Assembly: GCA_963576565.1 (NCBI GenBank)
Contig: OY755042.1
Coordinates: forward strand, 106,755,314 to 106,819,313
Source of the DNA: Aspidapion aeneum
Lineage: Eukaryota; Arthropoda; Insecta; Coleoptera; Brentidae
Length of the DNA stretch: 64,000 nucleotides
Direction: 5' to 3'
This document shows positions 24,820 through 38,059 of the stretch, one piece after another (position 1 is the stretch's first letter; every line of letters starts with the position of its first letter). Position numbers and translations under genes: made by a program. Below the pieces are notes generated by a model, which saw only the letters and a list, made by a program, of their open reading frames with translations, was not told the DNA's origin and ran no database searches.

Positions 24820-25665
24820 ACGAAATTTCTACGTTTGATGGAGGTTGGTTTAACGAACCCGAAAATTTATTTAATCTGACTAGATACACCTCAAAAATTC
24901 CTTGGATATTTACGTTTGTTATGCTTATTTACTTTTTAAGCATTTTTGTGGGCTATTATAAACACAGCACTTTCTATGAGTGATTTAGAAATTACGGACG
25001 GTAAGAACAGTGCCCCAAGTGCTCCACCAAAAAAGAAAGAAGGCAAGGTAGGGTACGTGCATCGCGATTTTACAACCGTATGCAATTTCAGACAGAAAAA
25101 CTTAATATATTTTAAAGTTTTTTGTCTTTTGGTGTAGGTCCCATTTACCCCGGAGTTCGGGGTAACTGTGACACCTATAAAACGTTAAAAACATTTTGAT
25201 GCGACTGGGTCAATTTTGCAGCTTTTTGTTTAATAAAATGATCTCTTTCCATTAAAGTATAAGTTCAGAAAAAATAAATAAATGCAATTTAGGTATATAA
25301 CCAATACATACAATAATATTCCAAAAAATAAAACCTTTCAGGTTGAAAATTTTTTTTCATGTTTTTACATCTTTGAAATTTTTTTTAATTTTTTTACATT
25401 TTTAACTTTTTTGAAATTTTTTTGACATTTATGACATTTTTTTTCAAAATTTTGGCAGTTTTTGACATATTTAAAGTACTTGAAGTACTTTTATTGTAAG
25501 AGTAAAGACTTGGGGAAAATCAAGTACTTTTATAATGTACTTGGTACTTGAAGTACATTTGAAAAGAAAATGTACTTGGTACTTCAAGTACTTTTACAAA
25601 TCTTGATGTACTTGGTACTTGTACTTAACGTACTTTCATAATGTACTTGTAACTGCTCTGTGGTA

Positions 25666-26470
25666 CCTAACAGAGGCATAGAAATTTATTAATTAAAAAA
25701 AAATTCAAATAAAATACATTGGAAAATTTTAAGTGAACTTTTATTAAACGAATCTGATAATATTTTCTCCGTGTAGACAGTTGAAATTGCGTGGGAGTTT
25801 ATTACAGTTGTTTTACCCAAATAAAAAAACTTCTACAGTGTGAAGTTACTTGTCTGTCTTCTATTTTAAGAAGCGACGATTTTATACAGATTGTGTTATT
25901 TTCTACAAATAGTCCAAGAGTCCTCGTCTATTCTAAGCCCCGCTTGACATGAAGCAATTTGACTTGCATTGCATTGCAATTTGCAAGAAACTCTGTTTTG
26001 GACATGCGCATTTTCAACCCAGCTGATAAAGTGCAAGGCTTGCAAATTTATAGGTCTGGGGCGATTTCTATTGCTGAGAGGCCTGAAATGCTAGGGAATT
26101 CTGGTGACAAATTTGTTTTCCTACATATTTGACCCATTATCGTCTTTGCGCTCTTTCTTTTCCATGATCCCAGAGTAAACAAGCTGCAGCGTTTAATAAA
26201 TAGATGGCTTTATTTATTTTTATGTTTATATTTAACAGACAAAATTTTTCAAATTAAAATGACGGTCTCAAATCGGACCGGTTTAAAATGCTGTTTTTTT
26301 ACATTTTCCAGCTGAAATGTTCCTATTATAGACTTGCACCATGTCAATGGACCTGCAAGTATCATTGCCTGCAATGTTCTGACCTTGCAAGTTATTGTTT
26401 AAAAATAATTTTTAAACAACATTTTCAGATATTGTATTAATATTGCGTTGCGTTCACCACAAAAAAAAAT
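25666..26470. other. Spacer with possible TE debris
   Basis: Contains 'ttgcattgcattgcaatttgcaag' near 25968 and related 'ttgcaagt' motifs near 26350 and 26390 that look like remnants of another element. No gene recognised. Confidence 0.35.
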
Positions 26471-26850
26471 GGATTCGTGACGGATCTGATACCTTTCTAG
26501 CCCATTAGCACACTCCACGTTATATCAGACTTGAAAACAGTTTTTTGAACATATCTCCGAAACGAAAGCTCCTACAAAATTTTTGGTTATAACACAAATC
26601 TTAAAATGTTAGGATTTTTAAAACTTTTTAACTGTCATTAGCATCGATGAATTTTGACCAAAATCTAATCAGGTCGTTGCAGTATCGAATTCATGTAAAG
26701 GTTTAGAAAATATCGTGTTACGGACAGATATACATACACACACACACAGACAACAAACTACACCCAAATGACACATTTTCGGCGTTGTCTGAAAGTTTTC
26801 GTCGAAAACAATACCTTCTCAAGCCATTGCTATGCGGGCCAGGAAGGTAA
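26471..26850 (+). repeat. Repeat family A copy
   Basis: GGATTCGTGACGGATCTGAT start, CA microsatellite near 26732, and the 3' hairpin region TCAAGCCATTGCTATGCGGG. Internally shortened relative to 1428-1950. Confidence 0.7.
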
Positions 26851-26854
26851 TTAA

Positions 26855-27314
26855 TACAGGATGTTTCTGGTTTTTTTAAATACGTTTTTGGAAAATCCCT
26901 TGATGTTGTTTGCAAGGAGGACACTTTTTGCGGAATATTACATATGTGACTTTTTGGCTATTTTGAAATTTTTGTAGCACGTATCTACTTCAAGGGGTAA
27001 AGTGACACCTTGTTTTGAAGGTCTGGTGAATGTCTTTACAACAAAATTTTATATATTTTTCTGATTTAATTTTTATTCCGTCAGACCATGTTAAATTTTA
27101 AAGTTTGAAGACAAATATCTCAAAAATTAATTGATAGGAGGATCGATACAGGTACAGTTTACCCGTTAAAGGAAGTGCGTCCTACAAAAATTTCAAGACA
27201 GCCAAAAAGTGTCCCCCTCGCAAACAAAATCGACATGTTTCAGAGTTTTTTCAAAACCGTACGATATATAACCAAAAATGCCTTCTATTACTTTTTAAAA
27301 AGAAACACCCTGTA
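26855..27314. mobile_element. Foldback MITE with CAGGRTGT ends
   Basis: TA + CAGGATGTTTCT (26857) pairs with AGAAACACCCTG + TA (to 27312). The arms remain complementary further in (for example TTTTTGGCTATTTTGAAATT near 26952 and its complement near 27190). No coding sequence. Confidence 0.7.
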
Positions 27315-27485
27315 TTTAAAAAAAATATGTTTTATGAAACCTGTTTTTGAAAGATCTTGGATAGTCTTTTAAACTTGGTACCAGTTATGATTGTCCAGCG
27401 AATTTTAATTAAAGACATACCAAATACTTAATTTTTGCTGTAATTTTAAGTCGAAAATATATTTTTTTCATCAATATATCATCTT

Positions 27486-27880
27486 GGATATAGGCCACCC
27501 CTTATATCTATCACTCTTCTCTACCTGTTGCCGTGTACATCCATCTAGTTTCTCTTTCTCTCTCTCTTTCTACTCCTTTTATTTTCCCAAGGTCTCCAGT
27601 TTACAATACATTTCTTCCATCGATCGTCTTTTGGTCTGATATTATGACCGGCAAATTTTCATTTAAATTTTGCTACTTCTCTGACGTCCCTTACTTTCGT
27701 TTTTTTCTTATCCATTTATTCCTTTTTCTGTTTGTCTTGGGCTTTTGTTACCTTATCCATGGTTGATTTTGTTAGTATACAGGTCTAGGATCCATAGATA
27801 AGTACAGGAAGGATACATTGGTTATACACATTGACTTCTATAAGGGCCTTATACAACTCAATGGTTATACACTTTCGTTT
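27486..27880 (-). mobile_element. RTE-like LINE fragment
   Basis: Minus-strand match to the 3' half of the LINE at 5810-6865, including the equivalents of 'KFAGHNI', '[16 protein letters not shown]' and 'YGSQTWTL'. Heavily decayed. It lies about 290 bp upstream of the start of troponin C gene 2. Confidence 0.7.
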
Positions 27881-28167
27881 TGAGGGACTGAGGCATATCG
27901 ATATATGCACGACAGATATAGATATAGATGTTACAAAATCATTTTATCACTTTTGACAGATAAACAAACTTTAATTAATATAGAGGTATTTTTAGATATT
28001 TAATATGATGTCTTCTTGTTCGAATTTTTTGAAGAATGTGATATAATAGCAGAATTTGTGGTTATCTATCGGACTATGTTTCCCTACAAGTTGGATTCTA
28101 TTAAAATTTTCAAAATTTATGTCAGTTACGATTCAACCAACCAAAGTAACCGACAGTTTTCTCCAGG

Positions 28168-31100
28168 ATGACGGTATGTGAGATTTTCTTAAATTTTGGA
28201 TTTTATTTTATGTTCGATTTCGGATAGTTTTTCTAAAAGTGACTTTTTTGTGCTTTTTAGGACGAACTCGACAAAGATCAAATTGCCTGTAAGTTAGCCA
28301 TTTTTGAAAAGCTTTATTTTAAATTAATATTTTGCATTATATTATATATTATCAGGGTATTATTTAGAAAATATATTGCATTCAATTGGATAGAACAGAA
28401 ACAAAAAGAAAAACTTTTTGGTCAGAATGTTGTTTTTGAGACAGGTTTGGTTAAAGTTAAAAAATATTTTGATAAAGCTTGCTTCAAGCTCAAAATTAAA
28501 AATTGAAGTTTTCTGAAGGCCTATAAAAAATAAGATATTTCTATTGTAGAGGGATTTTTTAGAAAATGTTGAGTTACAAGGTAAATATTTTTTTTTTTGA
28601 AGTAATTATTTTTCCTGAAAAAAATTTACCACTTTTTCCCCAAAAAGAGGCAGAAAAACGAAAAATTTCAAGTTTCTTGTTTCTTAAAACTGATAATTCA
28701 ACCTCCCTAGAAAACAAAAGTACCAAAAAATATTTAAAATTATTGTTTCTTCTTTTCCTATTTTATCGTAATAAATTTTTTCTAAAATACCCTGTATTCA
28801 ATGAGTATCTAGCTTTTTCTGCTATTCCGACTTTTTTCAGAAACCTCTGTTAATATTTTGTTGTAAATTCAATTAATCTAGTATTTGATGCGCTATAATC
28901 CTAGGTAGCACGAGAGCTTGCTAATGCTAGTCTGAGAACTTTAACAAGGATTTTTTCCACTTTACTAGTGAATGTAAACCACTTGTAATATCTGCCGATA
29001 AATGTAGCAAATGTCTTAATTAAAAAAGTGCATTTAAAAAAACAAGTTGTACAAAAGAAAATTCAAACACAGTCTTATTCATGAAAGGAAACATTTTTCA
29101 GTATGACATTTTAAAAGTTCAAAATTCAGCAGGATGCCAAAATTTCGACAATGCACAATTTTGATTTCAAATGCTTTCTTTACTTATTTTTTAAGCAAAA
29201 ATATGATTTGCCTATTTGTTTAATATATTAACCAAAGTGCATATGGCAAAATCTGCGTCATACCTTTTGTTGAATCAGTTAATTGATTATATTATACTCT
29301 TCTCTTTATAGTGCTGAAAAAAGCATTCGACACCTTCGATGTCGAGAAAAAAGGCAGTATTGGTACCCAAATGGTCAGGACCATATTCATGATGTTGGGT
29401 ATCACGACAACGGAACAAATTTTAAACGAAATTATTGCCGAAGTTGATGCCGATGGTAAGTTTCATCATAAAACAAATATTTTTTAATATTTTGTAATAA
29501 CAATAGCTAATAATAATGTTCCCTCGTTATTTAAAAGTTCTCCTAAAACTGCGTGAGATCTGTAGACCGATAGAAATAAAGATCATGAATCTACCACTAC
29601 TACATGATAAATAGGAACTAAGTCGTTTCATATAGACTGTCATAAAACTATTTATTTAGATTGATTACTTTTAATAAGTCTAATATATACTTTGCGTTGG
29701 ATCATTTGTTTGATCCAGAAGAAAATTTCAAGTCTAATAACATTAACATTTTATCTCTGCAGGCTGCCAAAAATGTACGTAGATATGTAAATATATTATT
29801 TATGCCTCTATAATGCGGTTTAAAATGGATCATTAAAATTTTTATTAGCTCAAACTTCAATAACCTACACAAATTTATGTTTGACAATAAATTTTAAGTA
29901 GAAAATCTTAAAAATTTAATTTAATATATTAGCTAAAGTCAATATTTATCAACAAGACTAACTACTACTACTTAAATATTTTGATTAAGTATTACCACTT
30001 TAAAAAGTTAGGTACATACACTAACAAAACACGATTTTAATAAAAAAGTTGGTACTATAAATAAATTCGTTGACTGAAACCTTCCAGACTATAATATTTG
30101 ATGGGACGGATATCAAAAGACGTTGGACTGCTGATAGCTAGTCTAACCAGACATAGCCGGTAGACATAGCCGGTTAAGGAAGCACGTAAAAGTCGACAAC
30201 AACCTTACCTGCCGAGCCTGTGGATAAGAAGAACAGACATCAAGGCACCTCGAGGCAGAATGTGAGGCCTCCGCACGGATGAGGCAACAGGCACTCGGGG
30301 CACCAACCCTGGAAGGAAGGAAGAGGAAGAGCTGCACTTGCTCAAATGAGCTGACATACTAGCTGACTTTTTAAGGTCTAATCAGTTACCTGGAAATTGA
30401 ATGGAAGTACATAGAGTAGTTTAAGAGAATGGTCTCAAGAATAGCACGAAAATACCACTATATTCCGTACTATGGAAACAATTCTGCGCTAATAAAAAAA
30501 AACCAATTCCAATTTTAAAAGGTACTTGAGTTTTCAATATTTTTTAAATGATTGATGCTTTTTCGGCAGGTTCTGGAGAACTGGAATTTGAAGAATTCGT
30601 AACTCTTGCCGCCAAATTCATGGTAGAAGAAGATGCCGAAGCCATGCAACATGAACTTAAAGAAGCATTTAGATTATACGACAAAGAAGGTACTAACACA
30701 TTAAATTATATTATCTTTCTATTAATAATGAAGAGAAATCCTACAAAAAAGGAGACAAAACTCAAATATCTTCTACGACTAACAACATTTCAAATACAAA
30801 TGAAAATAGTGCAGGTCGCTTGTACAGACATGGCCAGATTAATGCTAACATTAGGCGAGCTCTTAGAACAGCAGAATTTCCTTTTGTTCTTGAGCCGTCT
30901 GGGGTAAGCCGGGGAAGGGAAACACAAATTATATAACCTAAAGCAAATATAGTTTGTGGTGAAAAGGAATTAATCTGGGATGTAATATGCAGCCACACTG
31001 GCATCTTTCTATTTGAAAGCAACATCGAAAAAAGCGGATGAGGCTGCACGTTTTGCTGTACAGATTAAAAAACGAAAATATGCTGAACTAATGGAGCGAT

Positions 31101-34100
31101 ATATTTTTGTTCCTTTTGCAGTTCAAACTTTAGGACCATAAGGTGATGAGGCTAAACAATTAATCTTAAATATTAGTAAAAAAACAAATATTGATAAAGC
31201 AAAAAGCCTTATCTCAACAAATTAGTTTAGCAGTACAAAGAGGTTAATTTAAAATTTCCAATTATTTTGTAGGCAAATATAAAAATTCACAATTTATCTT
31301 AATGCTTGTGCACTTTCATAAATAAAAAATCTAAGAGAAAATATATTTTTTTCTTTTTAAGGTAACGGATATATTTCTACCAAAACGCTCAAAGAAATAT
31401 TAAAAGAATTAGATGAAAAACTAACTAATGATGAACTTGACATGATCATCACAGAAATTGATACTGATGGTTCTGGCACTGTAGATTTTGATGGTAAGTT
31501 TAAATAGCCAGCAGCGTTTCTCTTCATGTACGCCGCATGAAAATGTAAAACGAAACAACTGGGATCTTCAGCAAATCTGCTAAAGCATCTTCTTCTACTT
31601 GTTGATTTTTTCTTTAACCTTAAGTGATTGAATGTCTTTAACTAACTTCTGGTGTACACTCAGCATATACAAGAGTACTAAAAGTTTTTTCCACAAGTTG
31701 TACCATAATTGAAACTCAAAATTCTGTCAAGTCCTCCATAACAAACGGATGTAGTGCCAATAGTTCGAAAGCTAGTAGGTCCAAATAAGGTCTTAAGAAT
31801 GATCTTTGTGTTGACTTTAGCTAAGATAGTGTTCATGACTTCTTCTTCATTTGCGATGTTGTTTACTTGGATCTGATACTCGTTTAATTTGATTTCCACA
31901 TTGCAATAAATCTAAAGTTTTAGATTGCAGGATTGCTATACATATAGATGGAGATCATAGAAAGTACAATAATATGAATAGTTTTATTTCGAAAATATTT
32001 TCAACATTTAGGGGTTGAGGCAAATACCCATGATTTTCTTCTTACAGCTATATTGTTATTATAAATTTTGTATAATATTCTGCTGGATTCTGAGTTTTAA
32101 AGTAGGTAAGATTTTACGAAAACCTTGCTAAATGATTCTGTTCTAGATCAGCCTACACACATTTAATTCTGGAATTCAAGTTATTTTTACATTTAAACAG
32201 AGATGTTATACATCTCTCAAACTAACGGACGTAATGCTGATGTTGGGCTATTTACGTCTACCGTGAAAAACATTTTCAATTAATTTTCCAAGCATTTCGA
32301 AATGTTTATCCTTAGCATTAGTAAATCGCGAAATTTTTGAGAAATCAATGTTTGCATAAACTTTTACCAAGGTTCACTTTATCTATTTTATTTAGCGCTC
32401 TTACTCTAGATAGAGCGATTTTCTCAAATATACAGAGTGTTCCAAGTTGAGTGTTCACCATTGCTAACTTTGTTATTATTAAGAATAGAGAAAAGTTTAA
32501 ATTGGCAAACTAGTAGAATTTTTGACGCTTTTAGGATGCTTACATCAATAGGTATTGTTTTTGACGAAACTTTTTTTTTTAGATGACGCCGAATATGTGT
32601 TATTGCATGTATTTTGACCTATCTTAGCAATATCGTCGCCGTCGTGACGTACGTCTGGGTGTGTGTTTGTATGTTTGTCCGTAACATGATAGCTCCTAAA
32701 CCGCTAGACCGATTTTCATGAAATTTTTAGTTAAAATACTGTACAATACTGTAAAGAGCTGATTAAATTTTGGTCAAAACCCAATAATCCTAATTTTAGT
32801 TTAAAAATTTTAAATATGCGAATAAAAAGATATAGTAGACCATATTTTTTTTCAATAATTTATGGTATTACGAAAATCTTCGGAGGAGCTTTCGTTTTTG
32901 AGATATTAACAAAGACTGTTTTTAAGGTTGATATAGCGTGGAGTTCATTTTGTATCAGATCCATCATGGATCCGTTTATGTTTTATCAAACGTAGCCTCA
33001 GATATGTTAAAATAATTGGTATGCCAAAATATCAAACTAGGAAGGGTAAAATACATTAACCCCATCTTGTCTATTTTAAAAAATTTTTACGATTTACTCA
33101 CAACTTGCTTGAAACAGGATATCTAAAAAAATCAAATGGGTATTTAATATTTTGGCAAATGATTTTCTTTAATGTCTGTGTGTAACAATTAATTGAGGCA
33201 AGGAAATAGCCAAGTCTAAAAAAAACTATGTTAAAATGTGTCAACGCCTTTCAAAAAATATTCAAAAATCACAATAACCAGTATTTATAATTTGTGAGCT
33301 GCAGAGTGATTTGTTAATAAATGGGAAAGCAAAAATCACAGGAAGTTAAATTTTTCTGTTTCTGGATCTTATGTCGTTTTCAGTGGCGCACCCAGGAATA
33401 TGTCTTGGGGGGAGGCGAGATCCATGATGCTGTATTTTATGCTATATAATATTTTTCTTATGAAATATGTCAAAAATATTTTAAAAATTTAGGCTGGGGG
33501 GGCTCGAGGCCCGCCAAGTTTTTTTAAAACATATTAAAAAAATTAAATGAACACCCTGTATTTTATATTTTGTTCTGATAGGTCTTTTAATTGTAAAAAA
33601 AAATATCTTCTATTTTTTTTTCCTAAAGTTAAAAATAACAAGGATATTCCAAATTCAAAATTACTTCTTTCTACCAAATAAAATTTTGTTACGTAATTTT
33701 GAAAGTAACTTACTTTTAACTTTTTAGGAAAAAAAATTAAAGATAATTTTTATTTAGAATTGAAAGACCTATCAGAAAAAATTATATACTGTGTGTTTAA
33801 TTAATTTATTTTTTATGCGTTTTTAAAAACTTAAAAACTCCAAAAAGCGACGCTCTATTTTTTTTTATTTAAGTATTTTAAGGAGCATTAAAAATTCTAC
33901 TAGTTTGCCAATTTTAATTTTTTTCTATCTTTAATAATAAAAAAATTAGCAAAGGTGAATACTTAACTTGGAACACTCCGTATACAGGGTTGGCATCATG
34001 ATAAAAAAATCTGTTTACCTACTCGCGTGCGGTAAAGTAATTACTTTACCGCAGACTGTGTGGTAATAGTTATTTAAACAACAAGGTTTGAAAACGACTC

Positions 34101-35387
34101 TTTGTACACGACCGAGACAGTTTGGTAGACCGAGCCGAAGGCGAGGTCTACAAGTCGAGGGAGTGTGCAAAGAGGTTTTCAAACGAGTTTTTTACAATAT
34201 TTTTTTATTCGACTGCTAATAAAGAAAGAAAAATCAAATTTTAATTTAACTTGTATTTATTTCGGACATTTTTACAACAAAACTTTAAAAATTCAACAAT
34301 TTTTTGACGTATCTAATCAACAAAACATACGAGCAGTGACGGTTGCTACGAAACTAAGCCAACTTATATTGATGGGTGACAACAACAAAAATCACAATGA
34401 CGGGAGACCCGTATGCAGAAATGACATAGGCGTGCGCAAAAATGACATAAGCGTGTGCAAAACGTTTTGCACACAGCGTGCGCAAAATGCCATTTTTAGA
34501 TCGTGTTCTCCGTGCGCAAAACCCCCTTTTACAAGACAGTCGTATAAAAAGTTACTTTACCGCACGCGCACCACTTAGAAACCTTAGCAACGCATCAATA
34601 AGACTTCAATATTTGTTTACATTCCATCTAATGTTTATTTATAAATTACATTCAATTTTTTGAAAAAAAGGTACTTAGGTAAAACATTGTACCTACACGA
34701 TAAAAAAATTGTCTTGGATCAAAGCAAATTGCTATGAAGTAAAATAATTTGTGCTTTTCTATTCACCAAGAGAATATTTTCTTGATATAGCACAAAAAAT
34801 TTCTTGCCTCTTATTTTAATGTAAAACAGATATTGTTTTATTAAAAATTAAAACTGAATTAATCTAAGGCACCGTTTTCTCAGGAAGCAAAATATTACTT
34901 ATATGAAGACTCTTTGCTTTGTTACAAAATGGAATATACTGAAACAAAACAATTAAAGTAGAAAAATAAAGTCTCAATTCAAGATTAAACGTTGCGTTGA
35001 TCTAAAAAGAAATATTTTAATTCAATACAAATTGTTGTAAGGTAAAACAATTCATTCAAGAAAAGTACGTGTTTTCATTCTAGACAAATTTTTTTACCGT
35101 GTAACACATGCGGAGAGTGTCTTTACCACCCTTGACGGCTTGACCGAACTTTGCTCCGCGTCGTTCGGCCAACTGCCGTCGATTGCGGTAAAGTATTACT
35201 TTCCGCACTTATTAGGTAAATAACTATTAACCACATACTTCTATTTTTGAAGTCTGTGTGTTCACCGCATTCCCAATAACATCCTGCGGGGTCCTTTATG
35301 ATTTTGTTTATTATGCTACAATGGTATTCAATTTTATTTTCTTTAATTTTAGAATTTATGGAAGTTATGACTGGAGGAGATGACTAA
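28168..35387 (+). CDS. TpnC: Troponin C, gene 2
   Basis: Calcium sensor of the troponin complex in striated muscle. Coding exons: 28168-28173 (Met-Thr), 28261-28288, 29312-29455, 30570-30689, 31362-31493 and 35353-35387. All introns are GT-AG and the frame joins to 154 residues. EF-hand loops: I at 21-32 (degenerate), II at 57-68 ([12 protein letters not shown], intact), III at 97-108 ([12 protein letters not shown], lacks the acidic last position) and IV at 133-144 ([12 protein letters not shown], intact). Two working sites (II and IV) are the usual arthropod state. The protein ends [11 protein letters not shown]. Exon boundaries match gene 3 exactly apart from one residue near the start. 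The last intron (3.9 kb) is large and full of transposon insertions. Start chosen because the short Met-Thr exon precedes a consensus GTATGTG donor, as in gene 3. Confidence 0.93.
30090..30410 (+). mobile_element. LINE C-terminal fragment in intron 3 of troponin C 2
   Basis: Frames 1-3 in turn give 'LTRHS', 'CRACG' and 'RHLEAECEA...ALGAPTLEG'. This is the zinc-knuckle-like CRxC...H...C tail that follows the RNase H domain in many non-LTR retrotransposons. Frameshifted remnant. Confidence 0.6.
30760..31240 (+). mobile_element. Retroelement C-terminal remnant in intron 4 of troponin C 2
   Basis: The segment near 31030-31240 encodes '[24 protein letters not shown]', a pattern seen at the end of LINE polyproteins, with stops. 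It lies just past troponin C exon 4. The open frame that runs from that exon to 30907 is therefore a chance fusion, not coding. Confidence 0.5.
32551..32973 (-). repeat. Repeat family A copy, reverse
   Basis: The plus strand reads GGTATTGTTTTTGACGAAAC to ATCCATCATGGATCC, the complement of the family A repeat. The terminal hairpin is missing. Confidence 0.7.
33381..33522 (+). mobile_element. hAT-like MITE family C, copy 4 (3' truncated)
   Basis: Starts CAGTGGCGCACCCAGGAATA with the G-run and the conserved 'cttatgaaatatgt' centre. The right terminus is lost. Confidence 0.65.
34020..35240. repeat. Repeat-bounded segment with GCGGTAAAGTAATTACTTTACCGC motifs
   Basis: The left boundary holds a 24-bp palindrome of the form GCGGTAAAGTAA-TTACTTTACCGC (about 34030). 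A diverged inverted copy lies near 35180-35210, and 'ggtaatagttattta' is repeated in inverted form outside each. The interior encodes no convincing protein. Probably an old transposon in intron 5 of troponin C gene 2. Confidence 0.5.
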
Positions 35388-36537
35388 TCTACATATCCAA
35401 AAGAAATGTTGCTTTCCAGCATTACTGACTAAATTTGTTAAGGCTTCGACCAGCCTGGAGGCATAATACTTTTTGTTATACACATTGTTTTGAAAATTGT
35501 TATTTTTTAGGAGGGATAAGATAAATACATTTTGTTACCAAAACATTTTGGTCGTTCATTTTTGTACTTAGGAATTTTTTCCTTCTTCCAAGGTTTTATA
35601 CGAGGTTTTATAATATAAACCCAGTTAAAAAAAGGAAAAATATATAATTATAAAAACAAATAACAGATACCCATATTTTGTTTTGCCGATTTTATTATAA
35701 CGGAGCTTTTATTAAAATAATAATATTTAGAATGATTCTGTATAAATTTTCATTTGGTGACTCAGTAATCCGAATCACCTAAAATCATGTCGATCCAAAT
35801 TATCGAGGAATTCTGAAAACTCAAAATTTTTAAATGTTTTATTTATGAATTAACTGTCTATTTTTTGTCGTAAATTTGTCGTGAAAGAAAGATTTTGTCG
35901 CGCTACCTAAGAAATACTAATTTCTTGCGGTAATTAGCACACCACCATTTTATTTATGCATTTTTTGTCGTTAAAAAAAAATGTCGCGCTGCGTTTTTTA
36001 AAAAAAAACCCGACAATGGTTTACTTCGTGCGAAACTAAGCGCAACCATTCTTTAAACTTACAATTTTTTAATATTTTATTTTATGCATCAATTGTCGTT
36101 TCCTTGTCATACATTTGGCGCGAAAGAAAAAAAATTGTTGCAATGCCTTAACATTTGCATTTTTAAATAATTTATTTATGCATTAATTGTGGTTTTTTTA
36201 TCGTAAATTTGACGTAAAAAAAGTCCCTAGGAATGCTAATATTAAGGGCAAGAGAGCACTACCACCCTTAAAACTTGCAATTTTGAAATATTTTGTTCTG
36301 CATAATTGTAGTTTTATTGTCGTGAATTTATCGTAAAAGAAAGAAAATTGTCGCGTTACATTAAAAAAAAAATTGTAGTGCTAATTTTATGCGAACGCAA
36401 GGAGTGATGCAGGTACTGTGGTACCACCACCTTTAAAACGTAAAATGTTTAAATACTTTATTTGTGCATTAATGATCGATTTTTAGTGGTAAGTGCGCTA
36501 AAAAAGAAACTGGTAATATTAACTTGATGCCGAAGTT

Positions 36538-38059
36538 GGCACTACCCAACGATTATAAACACACAGGATTGCTTATTAGCTCGAATCTTTCAGCGGTGGG
36601 CGGCGCCTTGCTTACGTCACTAGTGGACCTCTGCTCAGCGCGCTTCATTTAATATACATTGCAATCGTGAGTTTTTCCCGCTTTTTTCTTGCTTATTTGC
36701 AAACACATTTTTTATTCGTGATAGTAAATATAATTAATAATTTCATTCATTCAAAACAAATGATTTGATAAATCAAGAGTTTGCTCTGAGAGAGAATTTT
36801 CCTACCAGACGATATGTTGGAGTTTCTTTTTTAAATAGTTGAAAGTTTTAGAATAAAAGTAGGATTTTTTCTAAAAGTTTAATCAATTTATATCATTATT
36901 GCCAGCCAAACTTCTTTACGTTCAATTTCCTAAGAGTCATTTGCAGCCGTAATAGCCAAGTTTAGAAAAACATTTCCAAACTAGTAAGAACCATTCATTT
37001 TGAAATTTGTACTGTATAGAACTTGGCTTTACTTTTATTTCAATTCTTTTTACGGAATACCACTTTCGCGTACTTGGCTTTTTTTACATGAAATGTTTTT
37101 GTTATGATTTCACTGCTTTTTTAAAGGATTTGGATAATATTTAAGTTTTAAAGTAGTAAAATATATGGGATATTGTTCAAAACTTTTGCAATGCCTTATT
37201 AAAAATGTTGAGTTTTTTTTATATTTTCCTATGGTTTTATCATAGTTCTTATCAGCCTTCTAAAGCTCAGCTTTCTAGTGTTCCTGAAAGTAGGCAATGT
37301 TAATTTTACATAACTTTACATTTATAGGGAAGGAAAGTAAATTAAAATCTTAGTGTGTTTAAATTTTTTCCTATAGTTTTATCATAGTTTCTATCAGTCT
37401 TCCATATCTGGAAGTGGGCAATGTTACTTTTACATAAGTTTACATGTATAGGGGAGGTAAGTAAATTAGAATTTTGGGGTTTTTTAATTTTTTCCAGGGG
37501 TTTGGTCATAATTTCTATCAGTTTGCCAAATTTCAGCTTTGTAGCATGTCTGGATGTACAGTAGAATTTTGATGATCTATACATGCATGAGTGAGTGAGT
37601 GAGTGACAATTTCGACGTTTTTTGAAATTTCGTAACTACATCAGTACTTTTGGGAATACCATGAAACTAAACATGAAGGGATTGTTAACTCTATGGAGAT
37701 CTACGACTGTGCAAAGTTTGAGATTCGTAGCTCATTCCGAAGTAGAGTTTTAGATAGGTCAAATATCGGCTCAAATGTTTCAAGAAAAGATGGTACGGCG
37801 CGTGAACTTGGCGAGGCACTGCCGTGCCCTCAGATTTACCTCCTAAATAGTCAACCACACCGTCAAATAAATGAAGAAACGCAAAAAAACGGAGGTAAAA
37901 ACGTAAAAAACACCTTAAAATCACACGAACTCTCAATACAAACAAAGGAACTGGTCCGCTGGTGACGTAAGCAGACACTGTTCGTCTCGCTGAGCGATGC
38001 TAACATTGAGTTAAATGGAAATAAGCAATCCTGTGTGTTTATAATCGTTGGGCACTACC
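36538..38059. mobile_element. Mutator-like element with perfect 9-bp TSD
   Basis: The element 36547-38050 begins CAACGATTATAAACACACAG and ends with the exact complement (CTGTGTGTTTATAATCGTTG). The similarity extends for over 30 bp. It is flanked by GGCACTACC on both sides (36538-36546, 38051-38059). A 9-bp duplication with TIRs indicates a non-autonomous MULE. It lies inside the satellite-like array. Confidence 0.85.
37205..37600. repeat. Three tandem units of about 125 bp in the MULE
   Basis: Three diverged copies of 'cctatggttttatcatag ... tcagctttctagtgt ... ggcaatgttaattttacata'. They end in a GAGT microsatellite (37588-37607). Confidence 0.65.

Larger units (their letters stand above)
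32431..33982. mobile_element. Long TIR element with CAGAGTGTTCC ends, hosting two insertions
   Basis: TA + CAGAGTGTTCCAAGTTGAGT (32433) pairs with ACTTAACTTGGAACACTCCG + TA (to 33980). The arms are complementary for about 100 bp (for example AAACTAGTAGAATTTTTGAC and its partner near 33890). Inner arms at 33570-33815 also fold. Family A (32551-32973, reverse) and family C (from 33381) copies lie inside. The whole is within intron 5 of troponin C gene 2. Confidence 0.75.

Noticed and set aside
30548..30907. 119-codon ORF taken as one protein
   Set aside because: Only 30570-30689 is troponin C exon 4. The rest is intron and LINE remnant read through past the GTACTA donor.
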